This document shows positions 15,864 through 25,064 of a stretch of DNA of 64,000 bases, one piece after another (position 1 is the stretch's first letter; every line of letters starts with the position of its first letter). Below the pieces are notes generated by a model. It worked only from the letters and a program-made list of their open reading frames with translations, did no database searches and was not told the DNA's origin. Both the position numbers and the translations under genes were made by a program. This stretch comes from JAXMEQ01 sp046348225 (lineage in GTDB: Bacteria; Pseudomonadota; Gammaproteobacteria; Burkholderiales; Burkholderiaceae_C): assembly GCA_046348225.1 (NCBI GenBank), contig JAXMEQ010000006.1, positions 124,001-188,000 of the forward strand, in the 5' to 3' direction.

Positions 15864-16679
15864 ATGTCGCCACTGAGCCAATGGCCCGAGGCCGACCGCC
15901 GGCAGATCCTAGGCGTGTTCACCGACATTGACGACACGCTCACCACCGACGGCGTGGTGCCGCCCGCCACGGTGCAGGCGCTGGCAGACCTGAAGGCCGC
16001 CGGCCTGCACGTCATTCCCATCACCGGCCGGCCGGTGGGCTGGAGCGAGCCCTTTGCGCGCGACTGGCCGGTCGATGCGATCGTCGCGGAAAACGGCGCC
16101 GTGGCCCTGACCGCAAGCCCAATCGGGCTGCAGCCCGCACCAGCACTGCGTGGGGCGCTATCAAAACTGTATCAACAGAGCGACGCCGTGCGGGCCGCCA
16201 ACTTCGCGCGGATGCAGCAGGTGGCGCAACGCGTGCTGCGCGACGTGCCCGGCGCCCGGCTGGCCCGCGACTCGGCCGGCCGCGAGACCGACATCGCCAT
16301 CGACCACAGCGAGTTTGCCCACCTGACACCTGCGCAGGTGGAGGCGGTGGTCCGCACCATGCAGGCCGAGGGCATGACGGCCACGGTCAGCAGCATCCAC
16401 ATCAACGGCTGGTACGGCGACCACAACAAGCTCGACGGGGCACGCTGGATCGTGCGCACGCTGCTGGGCCGTGCGCTCGACGCCGAGCTGCAGCGCTGGG
16501 TGTATGTGGGCGACTCGACCAACGACCAGCTGATGTTCGAGCACTTTCCCCACAGCGTGGGCGTGGCCAACATCCGCCGCTTCGAGGCACAGCTCACGCA
16601 CAAACCGCGCTACATCACCCTGGGTGAGCGCGGTGAGGGCTTTGCCGAGGTGGCGCGCGCGGTGCTGGCGGCGCGCTGA
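15864..16679 (+). CDS. HAD-IIB family sugar phosphatase-like hydrolase, containing a repeat insertion
   Basis: A 271-aa HAD hydrolase with motif I DIDDTL (nucleophile D21, acid D23), motif II in ITGRPVGW near residue 53, and motif IV GDSTNDQLMF near residue 216. The fold type and the N-terminal 'FTDIDDTL' resemble trehalose-6-phosphate or mannosyl-3-phosphoglycerate phosphatases (subfamily IIB). The substrate is not determinable here. Residues about 86-103 (IGLQPAPALRGALSKL) are encoded by a copy of the dispersed ~57-bp repeat in the cap region, and the frame stays open through it. It is probably co-transcribed with prfC and ends ten bases from the convergent Bug gene. Confidence 0.85.
   Translation: MSPLSQWPEADRRQILGVFTDIDDTLTTDGVVPPATVQALADLKAAGLHVIPITGRPVGWSEPFARDWPVDAIVAENGAVALTASPIGLQPAPALRGALSKLYQQSDAVRAANFARMQQVAQRVLRDVPGARLARDSAGRETDIAIDHSEFAHLTPAQVEAVVRTMQAEGMTATVSSIHINGWYGDHNKLDGARWIVRTLLGRALDAELQRWVYVGDSTNDQLMFEHFPHSVGVANIRRFEAQLTHKPRYITLGERGEGFAEVARAVLAAR
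16119..16173 (+). repeat. Dispersed ~57-bp repeat, copy 2 (inside the HAD phosphatase gene)
   Basis: Reads CAATCGGGCTGCAGCCCGC, then CAGCACTGCGTGGGGCGC, then TATCAAAACTGTATC. It is more diverged at the left end than the other copies, but the CTGCGT..GCGCTATCAAAACTGTA core is the same. It lies in the gene's own orientation, opposite to copy 1 relative to its host gene. Confidence 0.8.
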
Positions 16680-16689
16680 GGCCTGGGCG

Positions 16690-17664
16690 TTACTGTGCCT
16701 TGGCCAAACCCAGTTTCTCCACCAGTGCCTTTTCGCGCGCAAAGGTCTCCTGGGCGAACTTGGTGTAGCCGGCCGAGCTCATGTACATCGGGACCATGTC
16801 GTAACGTGCCAGTGCAGATTTGTAGCTGTCCAGCTCCATCGCCTTCTTGAAGGCATCGTGCAGGCGTTTCACCACCGCGGGCGGGGTGCCGCGCGGCGCG
16901 CCGATGCCAAAAGGCGAGTTCTGCACCAGGTCGAGGCCCAGCTCTTTCAGCGTGGGCGCGTCAGGGAACTTTGCAAGGCGTTGCTCCCCCCAGGTATTCA
17001 GCACGCGAATCTTGCCGGCTTCCACCAGGGGCGCGAAGCCGGTGGAATCGGCCGCTGCCATGATGTGGCCGCCCACGATCGCCTGCGCCAGGTCGGCACT
17101 GCCCTTGTACGGCACGTGCACGAGGTCCAGCCCCAGCTTCTGGGCGATCAGCTCCATCGTCAGGTGCGGGCTGGTCAGCGTGCCGGTGGAGCCGTAAGAC
17201 AGCTTGCCGGGGTTGGCCTTGGCCCAGGCCACGAAGTGCGTCCAGGTGCGCAGTGGAGAATCCGTCGGCACCACAATCCCGAACGCATAGCCTGTCACGT
17301 TCAGGATGTAGCTGATGTCCTTGACCGGGTCCCAGTTGATCTTGGTGGTGTACGGCAGGCGGAACACGCCCAGCGGAATCTGCGCCAGCGTGTAGCCGTC
17401 GGCCGGCGAGGTCTGCAAGGTTTGCGCCGGCAGCGTGCCGCCAGCGCCGGGCTTGTTCTCCACAATCACGGGCTGGCCCAGGATCTTGCCGGCGTTGTCG
17501 GCCAGCGAACGCATGGTGATGTCGGTCGGGCCGCCGGCCGGGAAGGCGATGATGAGCTTGATGGGCTTGGCCGGAAAAGCCTGGGCGCGGGCCGTGAACG
17601 CTGGCGCGGCCAGCGCGGCGCCCGCGAGTTGAACAAGGTGGCGGCGGCGGATCGGGTGGGTCAT
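16690..17664 (-). CDS. Tripartite tricarboxylate transporter substrate-binding protein (Bug family)
   Basis: Periplasmic solute-binding protein of the Bug/TctC family, which is greatly expanded in Burkholderiales and binds small carboxylates or related compounds. The 324-aa precursor starts at the ATG at 17664 and has a twin-arginine-like signal (MTHPIRRRHLVQLAG, cleavage near ARAQA, residue ~29). The mature part shows the family's IIAFPAGGPTDITMR near residue 38, ENKPGAGGTL near 70, and YGSTGTLTSPHL near 150. No TctA/TctB membrane genes are adjacent, so it is an orphan binding protein and its ligand is unknown. Confidence 0.93.
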   Translation of the reverse strand: MTHPIRRRHLVQLAGAALAAPAFTARAQAFPAKPIKLIIAFPAGGPTDITMRSLADNAGKILGQPVIVENKPGAGGTLPAQTLQTSPADGYTLAQIPLGVFRLPYTTKINWDPVKDISYILNVTGYAFGIVVPTDSPLRTWTHFVAWAKANPGKLSYGSTGTLTSPHLTMELIAQKLGLDLVHVPYKGSADLAQAIVGGHIMAAADSTGFAPLVEAGKIRVLNTWGEQRLAKFPDAPTLKELGLDLVQNSPFGIGAPRGTPPAVVKRLHDAFKKAMELDSYKSALARYDMVPMYMSSAGYTKFAQETFAREKALVEKLGLAKAQ

Positions 17665-17778
17665 GGGGTCTCCTGGGGGTCTGTACAGCAACCCCTGCAT
17701 TAGACGGACCCACGCCGCTTTTGCCAATCAGGGATTCACGGAGCCGCAATTCCGCTGTGCAGTACAGCGGTCATTCTT

Positions 17779-18825
17779 CTAGCCTGCGCGTTCGTCAAAG
17801 CCCTGCAGCACGTTCACCGCGTTCACCCCCACCTCGGCCACGGCATAACCGCCCTCAAAGGTGAACACCGTGGGCAGCCCGGCGGCAGCGATGTCGCCGC
17901 CCACCTGCAGATAGTCGGCAGTTTTCAGGCCAAAGCCCGAAATCGGGTCGCCCTCGAACGTGTCCAGCCCCAGCGCCACCACCAGCGCGTCGGCCCGGTA
18001 GGCCGCGATGGCCTGCAGGGCGGTGGCCAGGGCCGTGCGCCAGACCGCAAAGCCCGTGCCCCGCGCCAGCGGCAGGTTGAGGTTGGTGCCCAGCCCGTCG
18101 CCGGTGCCGCGCTCGTCGGCATAGCCCAGGTAATAAGGGTATTCGGTGTGCGGGTCACCGTGAAGGCTGACCGTCAACACGTCGGCGCGGTCGTAGAAGA
18201 TGGCCTGCGTGCCGTTGCCGTGGTGGTAGTCCACATCCAGCACGGCCACGCGGGCGCAGCCTGCGTCGCGCAAGGCCTGGGCGGCGATGGCGGCGTTGTT
18301 CAAGAAGCAGTAGCCGCCAAAAAAGTCTGCCCCCGCGTGGTGGCCCGGCGGGCGCGTCAGCGCAAAGGCGCCGCGGGCGCCGCCCAGCACATGCTGCGCG
18401 GCCGACCAGGCACACGCCGCGCCCTCCCGTGCCGCCGCCCAGGTGCCGGCGGTGAGCGGGCTGCCGGCGTCATAAGAAAACAGCCCCATGCGCGCCGGAA
18501 AGCTCGCAGGCAGCACATCCGAGCGGAAGGTCCGGATGGGCCAGTAAGAGGGGATCGCATCGCGCTGCGCGTTGGCCGGGTCCAGCGCCACCCATTCGTC
18601 CCACGCGCTGCGCAAAAAGTCCACATAGCGCGGCGCATGCACGCGGGTGATGACCGCGTCGTCCATGGTCCGTGGGGCGTCGACAGTGCAGAGCTTGCGC
18701 GACTGCAACTCGCGCAGCACATAGTCCGCCCGGGCAGGCACCTCAAAACAAGGCACCAGCTCGCCGCGAAACATTTCCACCTTGCCATGGTGGGCGGCAT
18801 GCGTGTGGTTGTAATACGTCTGCAT
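17779..18825 (-). CDS. Histone deacetylase-family (acetylpolyamine amidohydrolase-like) protein
   Basis: Zinc-dependent amidohydrolase of the arginase/deacetylase fold, 348 aa from the ATG at 18825. Conserved parts: RPPGHHAGADFFGGYCF around residue 155 (tandem catalytic histidines), DVDYHHGNGTQAIFY around 195 (zinc ligands Asp and His), GLDTFEGDP around 285 (third zinc ligand Asp) and FEGGYAV near 330. The N-terminal MQTYYNHTHAAHH resembles bacterial acetylpolyamine amidohydrolases, so acetylated polyamines or a similar small acetyl-amide are the likeliest substrates. It begins 16 bases after the UvrA-like gene and is probably in the same operon. Confidence 0.9.
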   Translation of the reverse strand: MQTYYNHTHAAHHGKVEMFRGELVPCFEVPARADYVLRELQSRKLCTVDAPRTMDDAVITRVHAPRYVDFLRSAWDEWVALDPANAQRDAIPSYWPIRTFRSDVLPASFPARMGLFSYDAGSPLTAGTWAAAREGAACAWSAAQHVLGGARGAFALTRPPGHHAGADFFGGYCFLNNAAIAAQALRDAGCARVAVLDVDYHHGNGTQAIFYDRADVLTVSLHGDPHTEYPYYLGYADERGTGDGLGTNLNLPLARGTGFAVWRTALATALQAIAAYRADALVVALGLDTFEGDPISGFGLKTADYLQVGGDIAAAGLPTVFTFEGGYAVAEVGVNAVNVLQGFDERAG

Positions 18826-18841
18826 GGCGTCCTTGCAGCGG

Positions 18842-21800
18842 TCAGCGCGCCAGCACCGGCGCCAGCGCACGGCCGGTGTGGGTGCCGAGCTTCACCACCT
18901 GCTCCGGCGTGTCCGCCGCCACCACGCGCCCGCCGTCGTTGCCGCCCTCGGGGCCGAGGTCAATCACCCAGTCGGCCTCGGCAATCACGTCCAGGTCGTG
19001 CTCGATCACCACCACGCTGTGGCCGCCGTCCACCAGCCGGTGCAGCACGCGGATGAGCTTTTCCACGTCGGCCATGTGCAGGCCCACGGTGGGTTCGTCC
19101 AGCACGTACAGCGTGTGCGGCGCCTTCTGGCCACGGCGTGTCACGTCGTCGCGTACCTTGCTGAGTTCCGTCACCAGCTTGATGCGCTGGGCCTCGCCAC
19201 CGCTCAGCGTGGGTGACGGCTGGCCGAGCGTCAGGTAGCCCAGGCCCACGTCCTTGAGCAGCTGAAGCGGGTGGCTGATGTTGGGCATGGCGGCAAAGAA
19301 GTCCACCGCCTCGTCCACCTCCATCTGCAGCACGTCGCCAATGCTCTTGCCGCGCCAGGTGACGGCCAGCGTCTCGGGGTTGAAGCGTGCGCCGCGGCAG
19401 GTTTCGCAGGGCACCTTCACGTCGGGCAGAAAGCTCATGCCGATGGTGCGCATGCCCTGGCCTTCGCAGCTGGGGCAGCGACCCTCGCCGGTGTTGAAGC
19501 TGAAGCGGCCCGGCCCGTAGCCACGCGCGCGGGCTTCCAGCGTGTCGGCAAACAGCTTGCGAATGGTGTCCCAGAAACCGATGTAGGTGGCCGGGCAGCT
19601 GCGCGGCGTTTTGCCGATGGGCGTCTGGTCCACCTCCAGCACGCGGTCAATGGCCTGCCAGCCTTCCACGCTGTCGCAGCCGCTCCACTGCGGCGCGCTG
19701 CGCTTGCCCACCGCCGCCTGCACATTGGCCAGCAGCACGTCGCGCGCCAGGGTGGACTTGCCGGAGCCCGACACACCCGTCACCGCCACCAGCCGCTTGA
19801 GCGGCACCATCACATTCACCTTGGCCAGGTTGTGCAGTGTGGCGCCCTTGACCTTGAGCTGCTGCACGTCGCCGCTGATGGGGCGGCGCGCCTGCTGCGG
19901 GTGCTGGATGGCGTGCAGCAGGTAGCGGCCCGTCACGGAATCAGTGGCGCCCGAAATGTCAGTGACTGAGCCCTGCGCCACCAGGTTGCCGCCGCGCTTG
20001 CCGGCGCTGGGCCCGATGTCGATGATGTGGTCGGCCCGGCGGATGGTGTCTTCGTCGTGCTCCACCACCACCAGGGTGTTGCCCTTGTCGCCCAGCTTGT
20101 GCAGCGCGTTCAGCAGGATCTGGTTGTCGCGCGCATGCAGGCCGATGGTGGGCTCGTCCAGCACGTAGCACACGCCCTGCAGGTTGCTGCCCAGTTGCGC
20201 CGCCAGGCGGATGCGCTGCGCCTCGCCACCGCTGAGGGTAGGTGCGCCCCGGTCCAGCGTCAGGTAGCCCAGGCCCACCTCTTCCAGAAACTCCAACCGG
20301 CTCTTGATCTCCGGCACCAGGTCACGCGCAATGCCGGTCTCGCGCACGCTCATGGCGCCTTCGAGCTGCAGGCCCTCGACCCAGCGGCGCACCTCGTGCA
20401 CCGACAGCCGCGCAATATCCGTAATGCCCACGCCCGCAAACCTGACCGAGCGGGCCTGCAGGTTCAGCCGCGTGCCCTGGCAGGTGGCGCAGGCCTCGTC
20501 GGCCACGTCTTCCACCTCGGGCTCGGCAAAGGTCTGCTCGCGGCCCTTGTTGTCGTCGTCGCGGATCGTGTCGTCAAAGGCCTTGCGCTGTTCGCGCGTG
20601 AGCTTGACGCCCGTGCCCACGCAGTCAGGGCACCAGCCGTGCTTGCTGTTGTAGGAAAACAGGCGCGGGTCCAGCTCGGCGTAGCTGGTGCTGCACACCG
20701 GGCAGGCGCGCTTGGTGGAAAACACCTCCAGCTTGCCAATGCCTGCGGCCGGCGCACCCGCCAGCATGGCGGCGCGCAAGCCATCCAGCGGCGCCAGCAC
20801 ATGCACCACACCCTTGCCATGCTCCAGCGCGGTGGCCAAGTGCTGGCGCAGCAATGCCTCGTTCGACGGGCTGACCACGATGTCGGCCACCGGCAGCTCG
20901 ATGGTGTGTTCCTTGAAGCGGTCAATGCGCGGGAAGCCGGTGGTCGGCACAAAGTTGCCGTCGATGCGCAGGTGGGTGTAGCCGCGCGGGCGGGCCCAGT
21001 CGGCCAGCTCGGTGTACACGCCCTTGCGGTTGACCACCAGCGGCGCCAGCAGGCCGATGTGCTGACCGCGGTAGCGCTTGAGCAGCTGCGCGGCAATGCT
21101 GTCGGGCGTCTGCGGGCGCACCTCGGCGCCGTCGTGCACGCAGTGTTGGGTGCCCAGCTTCACGTACAAAAGCCGCAGAAAGTGCCAGACCTCGGTGGTG
21201 GTGCCCACGGTGCTCTTGCGCCCGCCGCGCGACAGGCGCTGCTCGATGGCCACGGTGGGCGGAATGCCGTACACCGCGTCCACCTCGGGCCGGCCGGCCG
21301 GCTGCACAATGCTGCGGGCGTAGGCGTTCAGGCTTTCCAGATAGCGGCGCTGGCCCTCGTTGAACAGGATGTCGAACGCCAGCGTGGACTTGCCCGAGCC
21401 CGACACGCCCGTGACCACGCTGAACTTGCCGTGCGGAATGTTGACCGACAGGCTCTTGAGGTTGTGTTCCTTGGCGTTGATGATCTGGATGGCATCGGGC
21501 TGCGCCTTGCGCTCGCGCACCACCACCTGCAGTGGCCGCCCTTCCTCCACCGCATGCGCGCCCAGGCCCATGGCGCGGTCGTACTCGCGCAGGGCCTGGC
21601 CGGTGTGTGAGGTGGCGTGGGCGCGCACGTCTTCGGGCGTGCCCTCGGCCACCACCAGGCCGCCGGCGTCGCCGCCCTCGGGGCCGAGGTCGATCAACCA
21701 GTCGGACGCGCGGATCACGTCGAGGTTGTGCTCGATCACGATCAGCGAGTTGCCGCCGTCGATCAGCTTGCGCAGCGCGCGCATGAGCTTGGCAATGTCG

Positions 21801-24529
21801 TCAAAGTGCAGGCCGGTGGTGGGCTCGTCAAACAAAAACAGCGTGCCGCGCGTGGCGGTGGCCTGGCGGCTGCTGGTGGCAGCCTTGGCGGCCCCGGCCA
21901 GAAAGCCCGCGAGCTTGAGCCGCTGCGACTCGCCGCCCGACAGCGTGGGCACCGGCTGGCCGAGCTTCACGTATTCGAGCCCCACGTCCACGATGGGTTG
22001 CAGCGCGCGGATCACGTCGCGGTCGTTCGCAAAAATCGCCGCAGCCTCGCTGACGGTCAGGTCCAGCACGTCGGCCACGTTCATGGCGCGCGGCTTCATG
22101 GCACCCACGGGTTGCCGCTCGATCGTCACTTCCAGAATCTCGGGCCGGTAGCGCTTGCCGTCGCAATCCGGGCAGCGCAGGTACACGTCGCTCAGGAACT
22201 GCATTTCCACATGCTCAAAGCCCGAGCCGCCGCAGGTGGGGCAACGCCCGTCGCCACTGTTGAAGCTGAACTTGGACGACGTGTAGCCACGCTGGCGGGC
22301 CAGCGGCGCAGTGGCAAAAATCTCGCGGATCGCGTCCCACGCGCCCACGTAGCTCACCGGGTTGGAGCGCGCCGTCTTGCCGATGGGCGACTGGTCCACA
22401 AACACCACGTCGCTCAGGTGGTCGGCGCCCAGCAGGCGGTCGTGCGCGCCCGGCGTCTCGGTCGCCTTGCCGAAGTGGCGCATCAGCGCCGGGGCCAGCA
22501 CGTCCTGAATCAGGCTGGACTTGCCCGAACCGCTGACGCCGGTGACGCACACCATGCGCTGCAGCGGGAACTCCACCGACAGGTTCTTGAGGTTGTGCTC
22601 GCGCGCGCCTTCCAGAATCAGCCGGGGCGTGGCGTCCGTCACAGCGCGCTTGAAGCCCATGCCCACCTGCTTGCGCGCGCCCAGGTAGGCACCCGTGAGC
22701 GTGTCGGCGTGCTTGAGCTCTTCGGGCGTGCCGTCGAACACGATCTGCCCGCCCTTCTCGCCCGGGCCGGGGCCCATGTCGATCATGCGGTCGGCCGCCA
22801 GCATGACGGCCGGGTCATGCTCCACCACCACCAGCGTGTTGCCGGCGTCGCGCAGGCGCTTCATGGCCTCGGTGATGCGGTTCATGTCGCGCGGGTGCAG
22901 GCCGATGCTGGGCTCGTCCAGCACAAACAGCGTGTTCACGAGCGACGTGCCCAAAGCGGTGGTGAGGTTGATGCGCTGCACCTCGCCGCCGCTGAGCGTG
23001 CGGCTTTGCCGGTCGAGCGTGAGGTAGCCAATGCCCACGTCGCACAGGTAGCGCAGCCGGGTGTTGATTTCTTCAAACAGCAGCTTCAGCGCCTGCAGCT
23101 CCCCGGCGCTGGCCTGTGACTCGGCGTGCGGCTCCACCCGGTCAAAAAACAGGCGCAGCTTGTCGATGGGCATGAGCATCAGGTCGTGCAGGCTCAGGCC
23201 GGGCAGCGCCTCGAGCTGCGCGCGCGTCCATTGCACGCCCACGGGCATGAAGCGCTTGCCTGGCGCCAGCGCGGCGTCGGCGTCCTCCTTGGTGCCGATG
23301 CGCCAGAGCTGGGGCTCGGTCTTCAGGCGCGCGCCGCCACAGGTCTCGCACGGCGTGTAGCTGCGGTACTTGGACAGCAGCACGCGGATGTGCATCTTGT
23401 AGGCCTTGCTCTCCAGGTATTCAAAGAAGCGCTTGATGCCGTACCACTGCTTGTTCCAGTTGCCTTCCTTGTAGCCCGGCGTGCCGTTGATCACCCAGCC
23501 CTGCTGCTCGGGCGTGAGCTTGTACCAGGGCGTGTCGCGCGGAATACCGGCCGCCTCGGCATGGCGCATCAGGTCGTCTTGCGCTTCAGACCAGGCGGGC
23601 GTCTGGATGGTCTTGATGGCTCCGGCCCGCAGCGTGAGCTTGTCGTTGGGGATGACCAGGCCATAGTCCACCCCGATGACGCGGCCAAAACCGCGACACG
23701 CCTCGCAGGCGCCCACGGCGGAGTTGAACGAGAACATCGACGGGATCGGGTCGGTGTAGCGCAGGTCGCTCTCGGGGCAGTGCAGGCCGGTGGAGAACTT
23801 CCACACGTCATGGCCCGTCTCGCCCGCGGCGGCATACACATTCATGCGGCCGCTGCCGCGCTTCAGCGCCACCTCAATCGCCTCCACCACGCGCGCCTTG
23901 TCGGTGCCCGCCAACCGGAAGCGGTCGGCCACCACGTCCAGCACCTTGCGCGGGCCGGTGAGGGTGGCCACCTCGCGCTCGGCCTGCACGCGGGTGAAGC
24001 CGCTGGCGGCCAGCCACTGCTCCACCTCGGCCGCCGTGGTGTTGGCCGGCAGCTCGACCGGGAAGGTCACCACCAGGCGCGGATCATCCTGCGCGCTGCG
24101 GCGGGCCAGCTCGGCGTAAATGGTCTCGGGCGTGTCGTGCCGCACGGGCAACGCGGTCTTGCGGTCAAACAACTGGCCGGCGCGCGCGAACAGCAGCTTG
24201 AGGTGGTCGTTCAGCTCCGTCATGGTGCCCACGGTGGAGCGCGACGAGCGCACGGGGTTGGTCTGGTCGATGGCGATGGCGGGGGGCACGCCGTCCACCC
24301 GGTCCACGGCCGGCTTGTCCATGCGGTCCAGAAACTGGCGGGCGTAAGCCGAGAACGTCTCCACATAGCGGCGCTGGCCCTCGGCGTACAGCGTGTCAAA
24401 CACCAGGCTCGACTTGCCCGACCCGCTGGGCCCGGTCACCACCGTCAGCTCGCCGGTGCGCAAGTCCAGGTCGAGGTTCTTGAGGTTGTGCTGCCGCGCG
24501 CCGCGAATGCGGATCGTTCCCTGTGTCAT
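18842..24529 (-). CDS. Double-length UvrA-like ATPase (tandem UvrA, four ABC modules)
   Basis: At 1895 aa this is twice the size of ordinary UvrA (~940 aa) and consists of two UvrA-like halves in one frame, joining near residues 1005-1020. Four Walker A motifs are visible: GPSGSGKSS (33-41), GVSGSGKSS (~662), GVSGSGKST (~1040) and GVSGSGKST (~1584). Each is followed by an LSGGE signature and a DEP Walker B. Zinc CxxC pairs occur in each half (CEAC, CPTC...CPDC; CPVC...CPDC, CPSC...CETC), but the first zinc site of half one has only one cysteine where CxxC is expected (HCPESD). UvrA recognises damage in nucleotide excision repair. A single-chain version would mimic the UvrA dimer. Regular uvrA is presumably elsewhere, so I give no gene symbol. 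Confidence 0.93.
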   Translation of the reverse strand: MTQGTIRIRGARQHNLKNLDLDLRTGELTVVTGPSGSGKSSLVFDTLYAEGQRRYVETFSAYARQFLDRMDKPAVDRVDGVPPAIAIDQTNPVRSSRSTVGTMTELNDHLKLLFARAGQLFDRKTALPVRHDTPETIYAELARRSAQDDPRLVVTFPVELPANTTAAEVEQWLAASGFTRVQAEREVATLTGPRKVLDVVADRFRLAGTDKARVVEAIEVALKRGSGRMNVYAAAGETGHDVWKFSTGLHCPESDLRYTDPIPSMFSFNSAVGACEACRGFGRVIGVDYGLVIPNDKLTLRAGAIKTIQTPAWSEAQDDLMRHAEAAGIPRDTPWYKLTPEQQGWVINGTPGYKEGNWNKQWYGIKRFFEYLESKAYKMHIRVLLSKYRSYTPCETCGGARLKTEPQLWRIGTKEDADAALAPGKRFMPVGVQWTRAQLEALPGLSLHDLMLMPIDKLRLFFDRVEPHAESQASAGELQALKLLFEEINTRLRYLCDVGIGYLTLDRQSRTLSGGEVQRINLTTALGTSLVNTLFVLDEPSIGLHPRDMNRITEAMKRLRDAGNTLVVVEHDPAVMLAADRMIDMGPGPGEKGGQIVFDGTPEELKHADTLTGAYLGARKQVGMGFKRAVTDATPRLILEGAREHNLKNLSVEFPLQRMVCVTGVSGSGKSSLIQDVLAPALMRHFGKATETPGAHDRLLGADHLSDVVFVDQSPIGKTARSNPVSYVGAWDAIREIFATAPLARQRGYTSSKFSFNSGDGRCPTCGGSGFEHVEMQFLSDVYLRCPDCDGKRYRPEILEVTIERQPVGAMKPRAMNVADVLDLTVSEAAAIFANDRDVIRALQPIVDVGLEYVKLGQPVPTLSGGESQRLKLAGFLAGAAKAATSSRQATATRGTLFLFDEPTTGLHFDDIAKLMRALRKLIDGGNSLIVIEHNLDVIRASDWLIDLGPEGGDAGGLVVAEGTPEDVRAHATSHTGQALREYDRAMGLGAHAVEEGRPLQVVVRERKAQPDAIQIINAKEHNLKSLSVNIPHGKFSVVTGVSGSGKSTLAFDILFNEGQRRYLESLNAYARSIVQPAGRPEVDAVYGIPPTVAIEQRLSRGGRKSTVGTTTEVWHFLRLLYVKLGTQHCVHDGAEVRPQTPDSIAAQLLKRYRGQHIGLLAPLVVNRKGVYTELADWARPRGYTHLRIDGNFVPTTGFPRIDRFKEHTIELPVADIVVSPSNEALLRQHLATALEHGKGVVHVLAPLDGLRAAMLAGAPAAGIGKLEVFSTKRACPVCSTSYAELDPRLFSYNSKHGWCPDCVGTGVKLTREQRKAFDDTIRDDDNKGREQTFAEPEVEDVADEACATCQGTRLNLQARSVRFAGVGITDIARLSVHEVRRWVEGLQLEGAMSVRETGIARDLVPEIKSRLEFLEEVGLGYLTLDRGAPTLSGGEAQRIRLAAQLGSNLQGVCYVLDEPTIGLHARDNQILLNALHKLGDKGNTLVVVEHDEDTIRRADHIIDIGPSAGKRGGNLVAQGSVTDISGATDSVTGRYLLHAIQHPQQARRPISGDVQQLKVKGATLHNLAKVNVMVPLKRLVAVTGVSGSGKSTLARDVLLANVQAAVGKRSAPQWSGCDSVEGWQAIDRVLEVDQTPIGKTPRSCPATYIGFWDTIRKLFADTLEARARGYGPGRFSFNTGEGRCPSCEGQGMRTIGMSFLPDVKVPCETCRGARFNPETLAVTWRGKSIGDVLQMEVDEAVDFFAAMPNISHPLQLLKDVGLGYLTLGQPSPTLSGGEAQRIKLVTELSKVRDDVTRRGQKAPHTLYVLDEPTVGLHMADVEKLIRVLHRLVDGGHSVVVIEHDLDVIAEADWVIDLGPEGGNDGGRVVAADTPEQVVKLGTHTGRALAPVLAR

Positions 24530-25064
24530 GGATGGTGTCTTTCAAATAGGGCCAAACATTTTAGGCACGCTGGCCATAACCTTCGGCGGCGGTGTGGCAC
24601 CGGCCGCGGGGACCGGTTTCAGGGTGAAATTGGCCTCCAGCCCGCGTGGAGATTGCGTAAGGCGCTATGAAAGTGATAGCAAATTGACTGGCCTTGCGAC
24701 GCAGCGTGGCGGCCCCGGTTATGAAAAACGGTGAAGCGCATCAGTTCACGCAAGTGGGGGCCGTGGCTATAGTGCATTGGAAGAGTTCGTTCGGCACTGA
24801 AGGTTGCACGTCCCGATACGGGGATTCGCAATTGATTTATTGCTGATATTAAACACAGTACATTCACCGAGAACCCAATAGACAAGCTTGGGAGATTTTT
24901 ATGTCTGTTTTATCCAGCAGCAGTCGCCCTATCATGGCACTGAGGGCGTGTTCCCCCGTAGCAAACTCAAGGACTTTGCGGCAAGCTGCCACCGGGGGTA
25001 AGCCTGTCTCCACGTGTAAGAAATCGGGTTTAGAGCGCGCCTCTTGGTCAGGCGAAGTGCGGCC
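24530..25064. other. Left edge of the accessory island: repeat, AT-richer DNA, possible gene remnant
   Basis: No gene is certain here. It contains repeat copy 3 (24627-24680) and the probable promoter region of the UvrA-like gene. Composition falls from about 24750 on. A minus-strand frame stays open from 25181 to 24864 and reads protein-like toward its end (KPDFLHVETGLPP, then EFATGEHALSAMIGRLLLD), which may be the tail of a lost gene. A plus-strand frame of 56 codons at 24901-25071 starts MSVLSSSSRPIMA after GGGAG but resembles nothing I know. Confidence 0.5.
24627..24680 (+). repeat. Dispersed ~57-bp repeat, copy 3 (intergenic)
   Basis: Reads AATTGGCCTCCAGCCCGC, then GTGGAGATTGCGTAAG, then GCGCTATGAAAGTGATAGC. 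It matches the other copies and ends with the TATxAAAnTnATAGC-like tail. It lies about 100 bases upstream of the UvrA-like gene. Confidence 0.85.

Noticed and set aside
20027..21610. 527-codon plus-strand frame and other long frames opposite the UvrA-like gene
   Set aside because: Antisense to a gene with clear ATPase motifs along its whole length.
24530..24620. SOS (LexA) box in front of the UvrA-like gene
   Set aside because: I looked for the CTG-N10-CAG pattern and found no acceptable match close to the start.
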